Notes: generated from the letters alone by a model not told the origin. DNA of 60,114 bases from Candidatus Avibacteroides excrementipullorum (GCA_018711405.1 DVIH01000067.1:1-60114), one strand, 5' to 3'; positions 49,663 through 59,999 are shown, counted from the first letter of the stretch. Translations and numbers: made by a program.

Positions 49663-51018
49663 ATGAAAGAACTCGACTTGACAAAAGGCAGTGTGCCAAA
49701 AGTGCTGATGCAGTTTGCCATGCCCTACCTGCTTGCCAATGTGCTTCAGGCATTGTACGGCGGAGCCGACCTCTTCGTGGTGGGACGATTCGACGATGCC
49801 GCGAGCGTGGCGGGAGTAGCCATAGGCAGCCAGGTGATGCAGACCGTGACAGGCATAATCTTGGGACTGACCGCAGGCATCACCGTGCTCATAGGCATAG
49901 CCACAGGCGCACGCGATGAGAAGAAAGCAGCAGCCACCATCGGTTCGGCTGTGTGGCTGTTTGCCATCATCGGAGCAGTGCTGACGCTGCTCATGACCGT
50001 ATGGCACGACACCATCGCCACAGCCATGCACACCCCGCCCGAAGCCATGACCGACACCCGCTACTACCTGCTCATCTGCTCGCTGGGCATACCGTTCATA
50101 ATAGGCTACAATGTGGTGTTCGGCATCATGCGCGGTCTGGGCGACTCACGCTCGCCGCTCTACTTCGTGGCTCTGGCTTGCGTCATCAACATCGTGCTCG
50201 ACTTCGTGCTGGTGGGCGGCTGCCACATGAGAGCCGCCGGAGCAGCCACAGCCACGATAGCATCGCAAGGCATCAGCTTCGCCGCCGCACTGTGCTATCT
50301 GCACCGCAAGGGATTCCGCTTCCCGTTCACAAGGCGAGACATCAGGCTCAACGGCATCCTGTCAAAACGAATCATAAAACTCGGCACACCCATAGCGCTG
50401 CAAGATGCGCTGATAAACATATCTTTCCTCATCATCACGGTCATAGTCAACCGCATGGGCGTCACGGCATCAGCCGCACTCGGAGTGGTGGAAAAACTCA
50501 TAGTCTTTGCCATGCTGCCGCCGGTGGCCATATCGTCGGCAGTGGCCGCCATGACAGCGCAAAACTACGGCGCAGGACTCACCGACCGCATGAACCGCTG
50601 CCTTAAGTCGGGCATAGGCATGGCTCTCGTGTTCGGCACGGCTTTCTGCATATATTCCCAGTTCCTGCCCGAAACCCTGATGGGCATATTCACAAACGAT
50701 GCCCCCGTCATAGAGCTGGGGGCCGAATACCTGCACGGCTACAGCATAGACTGCATCATAGTGAGCTTCGTGTTCTGCATCAACTCTTATTTCAGCGGGC
50801 AGGGCAACTCGCTGTTCCCCATGGTGCACAGCCTCATCGCCACATTCCTTTTTCGCATACCCCTGTCGTGGATTTTCAGTCACATCGCCCCGACATCCCT
50901 TTTCCCAATGGGATTCGCGCCTCCGCTTGCCACGATGGTTTCGCTCGCTATCTGTCTGTGGTACTTGAAGATATGGCAGAAACGGCAGGCTTCTTCCGGC
51001 ATACGGGCGGAATGCTGA
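49663..51018 (+). CDS. MATE family efflux transporter
   Basis: 451 aa; polytopic, LTKGSVPKVLMQFAMPYLLANVLQALYGGADLFVVGRF. Confidence 0.96.
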   Translation: MKELDLTKGSVPKVLMQFAMPYLLANVLQALYGGADLFVVGRFDDAASVAGVAIGSQVMQTVTGIILGLTAGITVLIGIATGARDEKKAAATIGSAVWLFAIIGAVLTLLMTVWHDTIATAMHTPPEAMTDTRYYLLICSLGIPFIIGYNVVFGIMRGLGDSRSPLYFVALACVINIVLDFVLVGGCHMRAAGAATATIASQGISFAAALCYLHRKGFRFPFTRRDIRLNGILSKRIIKLGTPIALQDALINISFLIITVIVNRMGVTASAALGVVEKLIVFAMLPPVAISSAVAAMTAQNYGAGLTDRMNRCLKSGIGMALVFGTAFCIYSQFLPETLMGIFTNDAPVIELGAEYLHGYSIDCIIVSFVFCINSYFSGQGNSLFPMVHSLIATFLFRIPLSWIFSHIAPTSLFPMGFAPPLATMVSLAICLWYLKIWQKRQASSGIRAEC

Positions 51019-51022
51019 AAAA

Positions 51023-51110
51023 GATCGGCTCGGTCTCCGGCAAAGATGTGCGCCATTCCGGGCAAAGATGGCGTACATCCCGCCCCGATACCGAGCCGAT
51101 CCCCGGCGGG
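51023..51110. repeat. 22-bp-period mosaic array 4 (word order a b B A)
   Basis: Words at 51023, 51045, 51067, 51089; begins 5 nt after MATE stop. Confidence 0.9.
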
Positions 51111-51193
51111 GGTAAAAAACGTTTTTCACAACCGCATCCGCGCACCTGTCGAAATTTGCCTTATATTTGCGCAAAAGTCATAACCAATGCCTG

Positions 51194-51895
51194 ATGCAAA
51201 AGACCATTTACAATAAATATCTCGGCGAGATAGAATGCAGGTACAACCCGAGAGCAAGACGAATCATATTCCGGTTCAAGGACGGGAGATTTCAGGCCAC
51301 GATGCCTGTCAAAACCGGAGAACAACAGCTCGATGCGGTTATCGCGGAAAATCTCGGAAAACTGCTGAAGCTGAAAGAGGAGAAAAAAGCCGCCACGTTC
51401 AGAAGCGGAGAGACCATATTCAGCTCAGACCACATGACGATAACACTGCTGCCGCACGACATCCCCGAATGGCACCTGTCGGGCAGAGACGGCAAATACA
51501 TCATCCGTCACCCGCAGGAAGAAGATCTGTCGGACAAGGCAACGACGGAACATATCAAGAAGCTCATGGCCGTGTGCATGAAGCACCGCGCCAAGACCGT
51601 AATGCCCGCACGCACCAAACAGCTGGCAAGACAGTTCGGATTCATCTACAAGGAAGTGAAGATAACCTCCGCACGGAGAAGCTGGGGGAGCTGCACGGGA
51701 AAACAAAACATTAACTTCTCCTTCCACACCATGTCGCTGCCTGCGCACCTCACCGACTACGTGATCCTGCACGAACTGTGCCACACTGTGGAGATGAACC
51801 ACAGCGCACGCTTTTGGGGGCTTCTCGACAGATGCACCGGCGGACGGGCTTTCGCTCTCAGAGACGAGATGAAAAGATATTCCACCGGGATATGA
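51194..51895 (+). CDS. YgjP-like (DUF45) metallopeptidase
   Basis: From MQKTIYNKYLGEIECRYNPRARRIIFRF; SARRSWGSCTGKQNINFSFHTMSLPAHLTDYVILHELCHTVEMNHSARFW. Confidence 0.93.
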   Translation: MQKTIYNKYLGEIECRYNPRARRIIFRFKDGRFQATMPVKTGEQQLDAVIAENLGKLLKLKEEKKAATFRSGETIFSSDHMTITLLPHDIPEWHLSGRDGKYIIRHPQEEDLSDKATTEHIKKLMAVCMKHRAKTVMPARTKQLARQFGFIYKEVKITSARRSWGSCTGKQNINFSFHTMSLPAHLTDYVILHELCHTVEMNHSARFWGLLDRCTGGRAFALRDEMKRYSTGI

Positions 51896-51903
51896 CGCGA
51901 CAG

Positions 51904-52308
51904 TCACCTGCCGTCAAACCGGACATCGCCGTCATCGCCTCTTGAGACAGCCACGAAGTCTACACCCTCTTTCAAAGAATAAGGCACCACGATGTCAGAA
52001 CTCCTGTCGACCACCATCAGCGTATTGTCGAGAGCAAAACGACCCACAGTCACAGTATCGCCGCCATCTTTCACCACCCCATCGAATATAAGGCTGTCGT
52101 TGAGGAACATGCTTATGCTCTCGCTCGACAGCGAACTGTCGATGGCAAAGACAAAAGCCTCCTCGCTGAAAGTCTGTCCCCTCTTCTTATCGGCATCAGC
52201 CTTCATCGACACATAGACCATAATGCCCACAATCACTATCACGGCAAACGCCAGTATGCCGTTGCCCACCATAAACTGACGGTTCGTATTCAAAGCAGAT
52301 TTTCCCAT
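51904..52308 (-). CDS. Single-TM hypothetical protein
   Basis: 134 aa; MGKSALNTNRQFMVGNGILAFAVIVIVGIMVYVSM. Confidence 0.65.
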   Translation of the reverse strand: MGKSALNTNRQFMVGNGILAFAVIVIVGIMVYVSMKADADKKRGQTFSEEAFVFAIDSSLSSESISMFLNDSLIFDGVVKDGGDTVTVGRFALDNTLMVVDRSSDIVVPYSLKEGVDFVAVSRGDDGDVRFDGR

Positions 52309-52378
52309 AAATACACATGTTTTCAGCGCAAATCTAACACTTTTCCCAAAAAGATTTTTTACATACGATAAAAATATA

Positions 52379-52386
52379 TATCTTTG
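52379..52386 (+). promoter_or_regulatory. Candidate -7 box for rimP-nusA-infB operon
   Basis: TATCTTTG followed by GCAG. Confidence 0.65.
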
Positions 52387-52449
52387 CAGATGAATTTAGG
52401 TGATTAGCGAGGGGGCGTCAAGGTCTCCTTTTTTTATTCTTACCCAAGC

Positions 52450-52917
52450 ATGATAAATAAAGACAAGGTTACCGAAATAGTCGAAGAATGGCTGTCCGGG
52501 AAAAGCTATTTCCTGGTGGATGTCAGCATAAGCAGCGATGACAAAATCATAGTGGAAATAGACGATGCCGAAGGCGTTTGGATTGAAGACTGCGTGGAGC
52601 TGAGCCGCTTCATAGAAAGCAGGCTCAACCGCGATGTGGAAGATTACGAGCTGGAAGTAGGCTCGGCCGGCATAGGACAACCGTTCAAGGTGTTGAAACA
52701 ATATTATGCACACGTGGGCTGTGAAGTGGAAACCATGACAAAGGAAGGCGTCAAACTGACCGGAATACTGAAAGACGCCAACGAGTCGGACTTCACCATG
52801 ACTGTGGAGAAAAAAGTAAAACCGGAAGGCGCCAAACGTCCCAAGATGATAGAAGAAGACATCTGCCTGAAATATGATGAAATAAAATATACGAAATACT
52901 TAATCAGCTTCAAATAA
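52450..52917 (+). CDS. rimP: Ribosome maturation factor
   Basis: 155 aa; upstream of nusA; VGSAGIGQPFKVLKQYYAHVG. Confidence 0.95.
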   Translation: MINKDKVTEIVEEWLSGKSYFLVDVSISSDDKIIVEIDDAEGVWIEDCVELSRFIESRLNRDVEDYELEVGSAGIGQPFKVLKQYYAHVGCEVETMTKEGVKLTGILKDANESDFTMTVEKKVKPEGAKRPKMIEEDICLKYDEIKYTKYLISFK

Positions 52918-54179
52918 TGGCAAAGAAAGAAGAAACCATAAGCCTTGTAGATTCGTTTTCCGAATTCAAGGAACTGAAGAACATAGACCGCACCACCATG
53001 ATAAGCGTGCTCGAAGAATCATTCCGCAGCGTCATCGCAAAGATGTTCGGCACTGATGACAATTATGACGTAGTAGTCAACCCCGACAAAGGTGACTTCG
53101 AGATATACAGAAACAGGACGGTAGTGGCCGACGACAAACTTGTGAATCCCAACATGGAAATAAAACTGTCGGACGCAATCAAAATAGACCCCTCCTACGA
53201 AATAGGAGAAGAAGTGACAGACCAAGTAAACTTCCTCTCGTTCGGCCGACGCGCCATACTGAACCTGAGACAGACACTGGCATCGAAAGTGCTGGAACTG
53301 CAAAAAGACAGCCTGTATTCCAAATATTCGGAACTCGTTGGCACCATAGTCAACGCAGAAGTATACCAGACATGGAAAAAAGAAATACTCCTGCTTGATG
53401 ACGACGGCAACGAACTGCTGCTGCCGAGGACGGAACAGATCCCGTCCGACTTCTACCACAAAGGCGAGACAGTGCGCGCGGTAGTGGCAAGGGTGGAAAA
53501 CAAGAACAACAACCCGAAAATCATACTGTCGAGAATAAGCCCCGTATTCCTGCAAAGACTCTTCGAACAGGAAGTACCCGAAATAGCCGACGGACTCATC
53601 ACCATAAAGAAAATAGCGAGAATACCGGGAGAAAGAGCCAAGATAGCAGTGGAATCATACGATGACAGAATAGATCCGGTAGGCGCATGCGTAGGCGTAA
53701 AAGGCTCGAGGATACACGGCATAGTCCGCGAATTGCGCAACGAAAACATAGACGTGATAAACTACACGTCCAACATAAAGCTCCTCATCCAAAGAGCATT
53801 GGGACCGGCCAAAGTATCGTCCATCTCCATCAACGAAGAAGAAAGGAAAGCAGAAGTATATCTTGAACCGAAAGAAGTATCGCTCGCAATAGGCAAAAAC
53901 GGAATGAACATCAAGCTCGCAAGCATGCTTACGGAATACACCATAGACGTATTCAGAGAACTCGGCAACGACGAAGACTACGAGGACGACATCTATCTGG
54001 ACGAATTCAAAGACGAGATAGACGAATGGGTCATCAATGCCATCAAATCAATAGGCATCGATACAGCCAAAGGAGTGCTCAACGCCCCGAGAGAAATGAT
54101 TATCGAAAAAGCCGACCTGGAAGAAAGCACAGTAGACGATGTACTGCGCATTCTGAAAGCTGAATTTGAAAATGAATAA
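52917..54179 (+). CDS. nusA: Transcription termination/antitermination factor NusA
   Basis: 420 aa; VGACVGVKGSRIHGIVRELRNENIDVINY, KEVSLAIGKNGMNIKLAS KH motifs. Confidence 0.98.
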   Translation: MAKKEETISLVDSFSEFKELKNIDRTTMISVLEESFRSVIAKMFGTDDNYDVVVNPDKGDFEIYRNRTVVADDKLVNPNMEIKLSDAIKIDPSYEIGEEVTDQVNFLSFGRRAILNLRQTLASKVLELQKDSLYSKYSELVGTIVNAEVYQTWKKEILLLDDDGNELLLPRTEQIPSDFYHKGETVRAVVARVENKNNNPKIILSRISPVFLQRLFEQEVPEIADGLITIKKIARIPGERAKIAVESYDDRIDPVGACVGVKGSRIHGIVRELRNENIDVINYTSNIKLLIQRALGPAKVSSISINEEERKAEVYLEPKEVSLAIGKNGMNIKLASMLTEYTIDVFRELGNDEDYEDDIYLDEFKDEIDEWVINAIKSIGIDTAKGVLNAPREMIIEKADLEESTVDDVLRILKAEFENE

Positions 54180-54293
54180 CCAGTTTTTTTGAGAATTGAC
54201 TTAAGGAAACATGGAAACATGTCAAGTCAATTCCCGAGCAAGCAGAAAAGAGAAGTTTCCGTATTTCCAATTTCAATGATCAATTAAAACAAT

Positions 54294-57263
54294 ATGAAGA
54301 TAAGACTGAGCAAAGTAATCAAAGATTTGAACGTGGGTATGTCCACAGTTGTAGAATACCTGCAAAAAAACGGTTTCGGCATAGAAGCTGACGCCAACCC
54401 CAACACGCAAATTTCAGAAGAACAATACGAAGCGTTAAGGAAAGAATTCAGCAAAGACAAAAACATAAAGAAACAGTCGGACATAATTTCATTTGAAAGA
54501 CAAAACAAAGAAAAAAACAAGAAAAGCACAGTCGCAATAGAGGGTTACGAAGAAAAACAGGACTCGAAAGAGAAAGCGGAAATGATAAAGACGGAAATCC
54601 CGAAAGAACAGATGCTGAAACTGAAACCTGTCGGCAAGATAAACCTTGACGAACACAACAACCCTATAAAAAAAGAAGAAAAGACCGGGCAAACAGCCAA
54701 AACGTCTCCGGACAATATCGGCAAAAGCAATGAGTCCAAAACCGTTGAGAAGAACGATGGGCAGGCTCAGACCGCCGAAACTCATCCGACAGAGGCTGAC
54801 AACAAGGAGACACCATCATCACAACAAACCAAGACAAACACAGTGACTGAACAAAAACAACAGGAAGACGGACAAGCAGAATCCGACAAACAGACGCGCA
54901 CGGCCGAAACCGGCGAAACGACAGAAAAAGACGTCTACAAGATACACAGTCAAGGCGGCAGCGGACTGAAACTCAACGTGGTCGGACAAATAGATCTGGA
55001 CTCTATCAACCAGTCGACAAGACCCAAAAAGAAAAGCAAAGAAGAAAAGAAAAAAGAAAGGGAAGAGAAAGACAGGTTAAAAGCGGAACAACGCAAAAAA
55101 TACAAAGAAAACAGCCCCGCGAAAGACTTCAGACCGGAAGACAAACAGTCATCAGACCAGCATGACAAGTTTGACAACGATGCCGACAAGAAAAACAAGA
55201 AAAAAAGGAACAGGATAAACAAAGAGAAGATCGACATAAACAATGTCGGCAGTTTTGTCCCACAGAAAAAAGCCAACAATGCAGGCAAGCCGCAACAACA
55301 GCAGCCGAACGAGAAAGCCGTCCCTAAACACAAAATGAAAAAACTCCCGCCAAAACCGGAAGTAAACGAAGAGGACGTAGCAAAACAGGTAAAAGAAACA
55401 CTCGCAAGACTGACATCGAAAGGCAAGAGCAAGGCCTCAAAATACAGAAAAGAAAAGAGAGAGAACGTGATGAACAAAATCCAGGAAATGGAAAGCCATG
55501 AAATGGAAGAAAGCAAAGTTCTCAAACTCACAGAATTCGTTACAGCCAACGAACTTGCAAACATGATGAACATCTCCGTCAACCAGGTCATATCCACATG
55601 CATGAGCATAGGAATAATGGTATCCATCAACCAAAGACTCGATGCGGAAACCATAAACCTCGTTGCCGAAGAGTTCGGATTCAAGACTGAATACGTAAGC
55701 GCATCGGTTGCACAAGCCGTAGCCGAAGAAGAAGACAAGGCAGAAGACCTGCAACCAAGAGCACCGATCGTAACAGTAATGGGACACGTGGATCACGGAA
55801 AGACATCGCTGCTCGACTACATCAGAAAATCGAATGTCATAGCCGGAGAGGCCGGCGGCATCACGCAGCACATAGGCGCATACAATGTCACACTCGATGA
55901 CGGCAGGAAAATAACATTCCTCGACACTCCGGGACACGAGGCATTCACGGCAATGCGTGCACGCGGAGCAAAGGTGACAGATATCGCCATCATAATAGTT
56001 GCAGCCGATGACGATGTGATGCCACAGACCAAAGAAGCCATAAACCATGCGGCAGCGGCAGGAGTGCCCATAGTGTTTGCCATAAACAAGATAGACAAAC
56101 CGCATGCCAACCCCGACAAGATAAAAGAAGCGCTTGCCAACATGAACTATCTGGTTGAAGAATGGGGAGGAAAATACCAATCGCAAGACATATCCGCAAA
56201 AAAAGGCACAGGCGTAAATGACCTGCTGGAAAAAGTCCTGCTCGAAGCCGAAATGCTCGACCTGAAAGCCAACCCCGACAGGAAAGCCACCGGTTCCATA
56301 ATAGAATCCACGCTCGACAAAGGACGGGGATATGTGGCGACAGTGCTGGTATCGAACGGAACCCTGAAAATGGGCGACATTGTTCTTGCGGGAACCAACT
56401 ACGGCAAGATAAAAGCCATGTTCAACGAGCGTAACCAAAGGATAACGCAGGCAGGCCCGTCAGAACCGGCATTGATTTTGGGACTCAACGGTGCACCGGC
56501 AGCCGGAGACACATTCCATGTGATAGAGACAGAACAGGAAGCAAGGGAGATAGCCAACAAACGCGAACAACTGCAAAGAGAGCAAGGACTCAGAACAAGA
56601 AAGATACTTACCCTCGATGAAGTGGGACGCCGCCTTGCACTCGGATCGTTCAAAGAACTCAACATCATAGTCAAGGGAGACGTAGACGGCTCTATCGAAG
56701 CACTCTCCGACTCACTCATCAAGCTCTCCACAGAGACCATACAGGTGAACGTCATACACAAGGCTGTGGGACAGATTTCAGAATCGGATGTGGCTCTCGC
56801 AACGGCATCAGATGCCATCATCATAGGTTTCCAGGTACGTCCTTCGGCAGCCGCACGCAAATTTGCCGAGCAGGAAGGCGTGGAAATAAGGCTGTACTCC
56901 ATAATATATGATGCCATAGAAGAAGTCAAGGCCGCAATGGAAGGCATGCTGGCACCAGAAGTCAAGGAACAGGTAACGTCAACCATAGAAGTCAAGGAAG
57001 TATTCCACATATCGAAAGTGGGAATGGTGGCCGGAGCAGTTGTAAAAGACGGAAAAGTGAAACGCACCGACAAAGCAAGACTTGTCAGAGACGGCATAGT
57101 GATCTATACCGGTGCGATAAACGCCTTGAAACGATTCAAAGACGACGTGAAAGAGGTTGCAGTCAACTATGAATGCGGCATAAGCCTTACAAACTGCAAC
57201 GATCTGAAAGTGGGCGACATCATAGAGACTTATGAAGAAATAGAAGTAAAGCAAACGCTATAA
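54294..57263 (+). CDS. infB: Translation initiation factor IF-2
   Basis: 989 aa; [39 protein letters not shown], long charged N-terminal region. Confidence 0.98.
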   Translation: MKIRLSKVIKDLNVGMSTVVEYLQKNGFGIEADANPNTQISEEQYEALRKEFSKDKNIKKQSDIISFERQNKEKNKKSTVAIEGYEEKQDSKEKAEMIKTEIPKEQMLKLKPVGKINLDEHNNPIKKEEKTGQTAKTSPDNIGKSNESKTVEKNDGQAQTAETHPTEADNKETPSSQQTKTNTVTEQKQQEDGQAESDKQTRTAETGETTEKDVYKIHSQGGSGLKLNVVGQIDLDSINQSTRPKKKSKEEKKKEREEKDRLKAEQRKKYKENSPAKDFRPEDKQSSDQHDKFDNDADKKNKKKRNRINKEKIDINNVGSFVPQKKANNAGKPQQQQPNEKAVPKHKMKKLPPKPEVNEEDVAKQVKETLARLTSKGKSKASKYRKEKRENVMNKIQEMESHEMEESKVLKLTEFVTANELANMMNISVNQVISTCMSIGIMVSINQRLDAETINLVAEEFGFKTEYVSASVAQAVAEEEDKAEDLQPRAPIVTVMGHVDHGKTSLLDYIRKSNVIAGEAGGITQHIGAYNVTLDDGRKITFLDTPGHEAFTAMRARGAKVTDIAIIIVAADDDVMPQTKEAINHAAAAGVPIVFAINKIDKPHANPDKIKEALANMNYLVEEWGGKYQSQDISAKKGTGVNDLLEKVLLEAEMLDLKANPDRKATGSIIESTLDKGRGYVATVLVSNGTLKMGDIVLAGTNYGKIKAMFNERNQRITQAGPSEPALILGLNGAPAAGDTFHVIETEQEAREIANKREQLQREQGLRTRKILTLDEVGRRLALGSFKELNIIVKGDVDGSIEALSDSLIKLSTETIQVNVIHKAVGQISESDVALATASDAIIIGFQVRPSAAARKFAEQEGVEIRLYSIIYDAIEEVKAAMEGMLAPEVKEQVTSTIEVKEVFHISKVGMVAGAVVKDGKVKRTDKARLVRDGIVIYTGAINALKRFKDDVKEVAVNYECGISLTNCNDLKVGDIIETYEEIEVKQTL

Positions 57264-57287
57264 CAGGAAACAAAACCCTGATATCAT

Positions 57288-57331
57288 AAAAAAGGCACGT
57301 CCGCTGCAAAGTTCCGGACGTGCCTTTTTAT
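57288..57331. terminator. Bidirectional intrinsic terminator between infB and HAD-like gene
   Basis: AAAAAAGGCACGTCCG ... CGGACGTGCCTTTTT. Confidence 0.9.
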
Positions 57332-57348
57332 TTCTTCGGGCATCGGAA

Positions 57349-57756
57349 TCACCTCTGCCACCACTTTTTCTTCTTCTCACGGGCAGGCTCCGTGCCGCAT
57401 ACGTCATACCACGACAACTTCTCGTTTATCATCCTGTAGATAATCCCCCAGTCGGGCAGCCCTCCCAGGTTCTTGTCGTCTATAAAGACATCGGCATTTA
57501 TCTTTCGGGTAAAATCAGAGTTGCCATGCTTTTCTTCCTGATAATTGCCGTTGACAGCATAAAACTCCACTCCCCTTTTCCGGCAATACTCCACAGCTTC
57601 ATCCAACAGCTTGCCTTCCCTCACCGTCCACAGCACAAGCCTGTGCCTGTCTTCTATAAGTTTCTTCAGCGTCTCTATGGCAAAAGGGACCTCCCTGCCT
57701 ATCTCCGGATACCTGTGTTCCACTATCGTCCCGTCGAAATCTACAGCTATGACCAT
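57349..57756 (-). CDS. HAD-like hydrolase (BT0820-type)
   Basis: 135 aa; MVIAVDFDGTIVEHRYPEIG, DVFIDDKNLGGLPDWG. Confidence 0.88.
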   Translation of the reverse strand: MVIAVDFDGTIVEHRYPEIGREVPFAIETLKKLIEDRHRLVLWTVREGKLLDEAVEYCRKRGVEFYAVNGNYQEEKHGNSDFTRKINADVFIDDKNLGGLPDWGIIYRMINEKLSWYDVCGTEPAREKKKKWWQR

Positions 57757-57782
57757 ATTGAAAATCTGATTACATTATTGCA

Positions 57783-59099
57783 TTACTCTATTCCTATCCC
57801 TTTATATTCAAAGCCCATGCCGAGCAACTCCGACGGCACATAAATGTTACGCCCGTCAATGACCAGCCTCCTCCTCATGGTTTCCTTGAGCAACGGCCAA
57901 GAGGGAAGCCTGAACATCTTCCACTCAGTCAGCACCAGCAAAGCATCGGCTCCGTCTACGGCATCATACATGTCTTTCGCGTATGTCACAGCATCTCCCA
58001 GCCTGCGCCTGCATTCCTGCATGGCCACAGGGTCATACACCTTGACAGTGCATCCCGCCTTTCTCAAAAGGTCTATCGTGACCAGCGATGCCGCCTCGCG
58101 CATGTCGTCTGTCTCAGGCTTGAAAGCAAGCCCCCACAAGGCGATAACCTTTCCGGCAAGATTGCCATCGAAAGCCTTTTCCAGCTTCTTGAATACCACC
58201 GACTTCTGGTTCTCATTGACCGCCTCCACAGCCCTGAGCACTTTCATGTCATAGCCATGCTTCTCGGCTGTCTTGACCAAAGCCTTTACGTCTTTAGGGA
58301 AACAACTGCCTCCATATCCGCAGCCGGGATAAAGGAATTTGGTGCCGATGCGCGTATCGGAACCTATCCCGAGCCTCACCATATTTATATCGGCACCGAC
58401 CAGTTCGCAAAGATTGGCGATGTCGTTCATGAAACTAATCCTTGTGGCAAGCATAGAGTTGGCCGCATATTTTATCATCTCGGCGGAAGGTATATCGGTG
58501 AATATCACACGCAGATTGTTCAGCAGAAACGGCCTGTAGAGCCTTGTCATCAGTTCCTTCGCCCTGTCGGTCTCCACACCCACAATCACCCTGTCGGGAC
58601 TCATGAAATCCTTCACTGCATTGCCCTCTTTCAGGAACTCCGGATTGGAAGCCACATCAAACGGTATGTCCACACCGCGCTTGTCCAGCTCCTCCTGCAC
58701 AATCTTTTTCACAAGCCCGGCAGTGCCGACGGGCACAGTCGATTTCGTCACAATCATCAGATACCTGTTCATGTAGTGGCCCACCGTGCGCGCCACGTCC
58801 ATCACATAACTCAGGTCGGCGCTGCCGTCCTCATCGGGCGGCGTACCCACCGCACTGAACACCATTTCCACATCATTGATGCATTCGCGTATGTCGGTAG
58901 TGAATTTCAGCCGCCCGTCCTTATAGTTTCTCACCACAATCTCTTCCAATCCGGGTTCATAGATAGGTATCGTCCCGTTCCTGAGATTTTCTATTTTCCG
59001 CGCATCTATATCCACGCATGTCACATTCACACCCATTTCCGCGAAACATGCACCGGAAACAAGTCCCACATACCCGGTGCCGACTATAGCTATATTCAT
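57783..59099 (-). CDS. ugd: UDP-glucose 6-dehydrogenase
   Basis: 438 aa; MNIAIVGTGYVGLVSGACFAEMG, GYGGSCFPKDVKAL. Confidence 0.96.
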   Translation of the reverse strand: MNIAIVGTGYVGLVSGACFAEMGVNVTCVDIDARKIENLRNGTIPIYEPGLEEIVVRNYKDGRLKFTTDIRECINDVEMVFSAVGTPPDEDGSADLSYVMDVARTVGHYMNRYLMIVTKSTVPVGTAGLVKKIVQEELDKRGVDIPFDVASNPEFLKEGNAVKDFMSPDRVIVGVETDRAKELMTRLYRPFLLNNLRVIFTDIPSAEMIKYAANSMLATRISFMNDIANLCELVGADINMVRLGIGSDTRIGTKFLYPGCGYGGSCFPKDVKALVKTAEKHGYDMKVLRAVEAVNENQKSVVFKKLEKAFDGNLAGKVIALWGLAFKPETDDMREAASLVTIDLLRKAGCTVKVYDPVAMQECRRRLGDAVTYAKDMYDAVDGADALLVLTEWKMFRLPSWPLLKETMRRRLVIDGRNIYVPSELLGMGFEYKGIGIE

Positions 59100-59105
59100 A
59101 AACGA

Positions 59106-59450
59106 TTATCTGCTAAAATTAAATATATGAACAAGTCGCAAAGATAACACAAGCAAACGATAGTATGAATGATTGAACAATTTAAAATCTTCCGACTCTG
59201 CATTCTTTTCGGCTGCGGAAAGAATCCCTCTGTCCTCTATCTGCTTCTTGTATTTCTCAAGTCCGTACAAACCGGGCCTTATCTTGCACATGCCTTTAGC
59301 CTGCTGCACTATCCGGCGAATGCTTGCAAACGGAGTTTTCGTATTCCATTTGCAATCTTTTATCTTGAAAACTTCCCCGTTCAGCTCACCCAAAGTTGCA
59401 ACTCCGCCAAGTCTCTCCAACGTCTCGATAACTGCTTCATACTGTTTCAT
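59106..59450 (-). pseudogene. Probable N-terminal fragment of winged-helix/HARE-HTH-like protein
   Basis: 114 aa; MKQYEAVIETLERLGGVATLGELNGEVFKIKDCKWNTKTPFASIRRIVQQAKGMCKIRPGLYGLE...FNHSYYRLLVL then unrelated short tail. Confidence 0.5.
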
Positions 59451-59580
59451 GAAATTTCAAAATTTATCATCCGAAAGGCAAATATAATAAAAAATCCCTC
59501 CGCACGGCAAACGCCATGCAGCAGAGGAAAAGCCGCACCGGCAAATGCTTCACATACGGCACGACACAAACCCTGAAAAG

Positions 59581-59668
59581 GATGTGCGCCATCTTCGCCC
59601 GGGATGTACGCCATCCTTGCCGGGGATCGGCTCGATCATGACCGAAGACCGAGCCGATCCCCGGCGGC
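59581..59668. repeat. 22-bp-period mosaic array 5 (word order b b a A)
   Basis: Words at 59581, 59603, 59625, 59647 (gatgtgcgccatc, gatgtacgccatc, gatcggctcgatc, gaccgagccgatc). Confidence 0.9.
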
Positions 59669-59776
59669 GATAAAACCGACACGCAGAGAAGAAATCGCAG
59701 AGCAGAGCAGCATTCGCGCAAATCATTGCAAACCACATATTTAGACACAACGTTCCACGGAAAATATGCACAACTG

Positions 59777-59807
59777 TTGCACAAACGAAAAAAACATATT
59801 ATCTTTG
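59777..59807 (+). promoter_or_regulatory. Promoter of first tRNA-Glu
   Basis: TTG (59777-59779) and TATCTTTG (59800-59807), 20-bp spacing. Confidence 0.65.
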
Positions 59808-59857
59808 CACCGCAAAAGAAAAAACGGCAAAATTTCTTCATTTGCAAAAAAGAGGAA

Positions 59858-59929
59858 GGCCCATTCGTCTATCGGCTAGGACGCAAGATTTTCATTCTTG
59901 AAAGAGGAGTTCGATTCTCCTATGGGCTA
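59858..59929 (+). tRNA. tRNA-Glu (anticodon TTC)
   Basis: ggcccattcgtctatcggctaggacgcaagattttcattcttgaaagaggagttcgattctcctatgggcta; cloverleaf with TTC anticodon, T-arm gttcgattc. Confidence 0.95.
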
Positions 59930-59940
59930 CAGAGAGACAA

Positions 59941-59977
59941 CAGTCATGCCGCCTTGACACGGGGCGGCTGTTTTTTT
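59941..59977 (+). terminator. Intrinsic terminator after first tRNA-Glu
   Basis: cagtcatgccgcc ttgacac ggggcggctg TTTTTTT. Confidence 0.85.
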
Positions 59978-59999
59978 CAAAAAAAAGAGTGCGATAAAT

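Noticed and set aside
55437-56438. 333-aa minus-strand ORF
   Set aside because: Antisense to infB; shadow frame.
7858-59668. 22-bp arrays as CRISPR
   Set aside because: Units are 13 bp with 9-bp related spacers, mixed orientations and only 4-5 units; no cas genes in the window.
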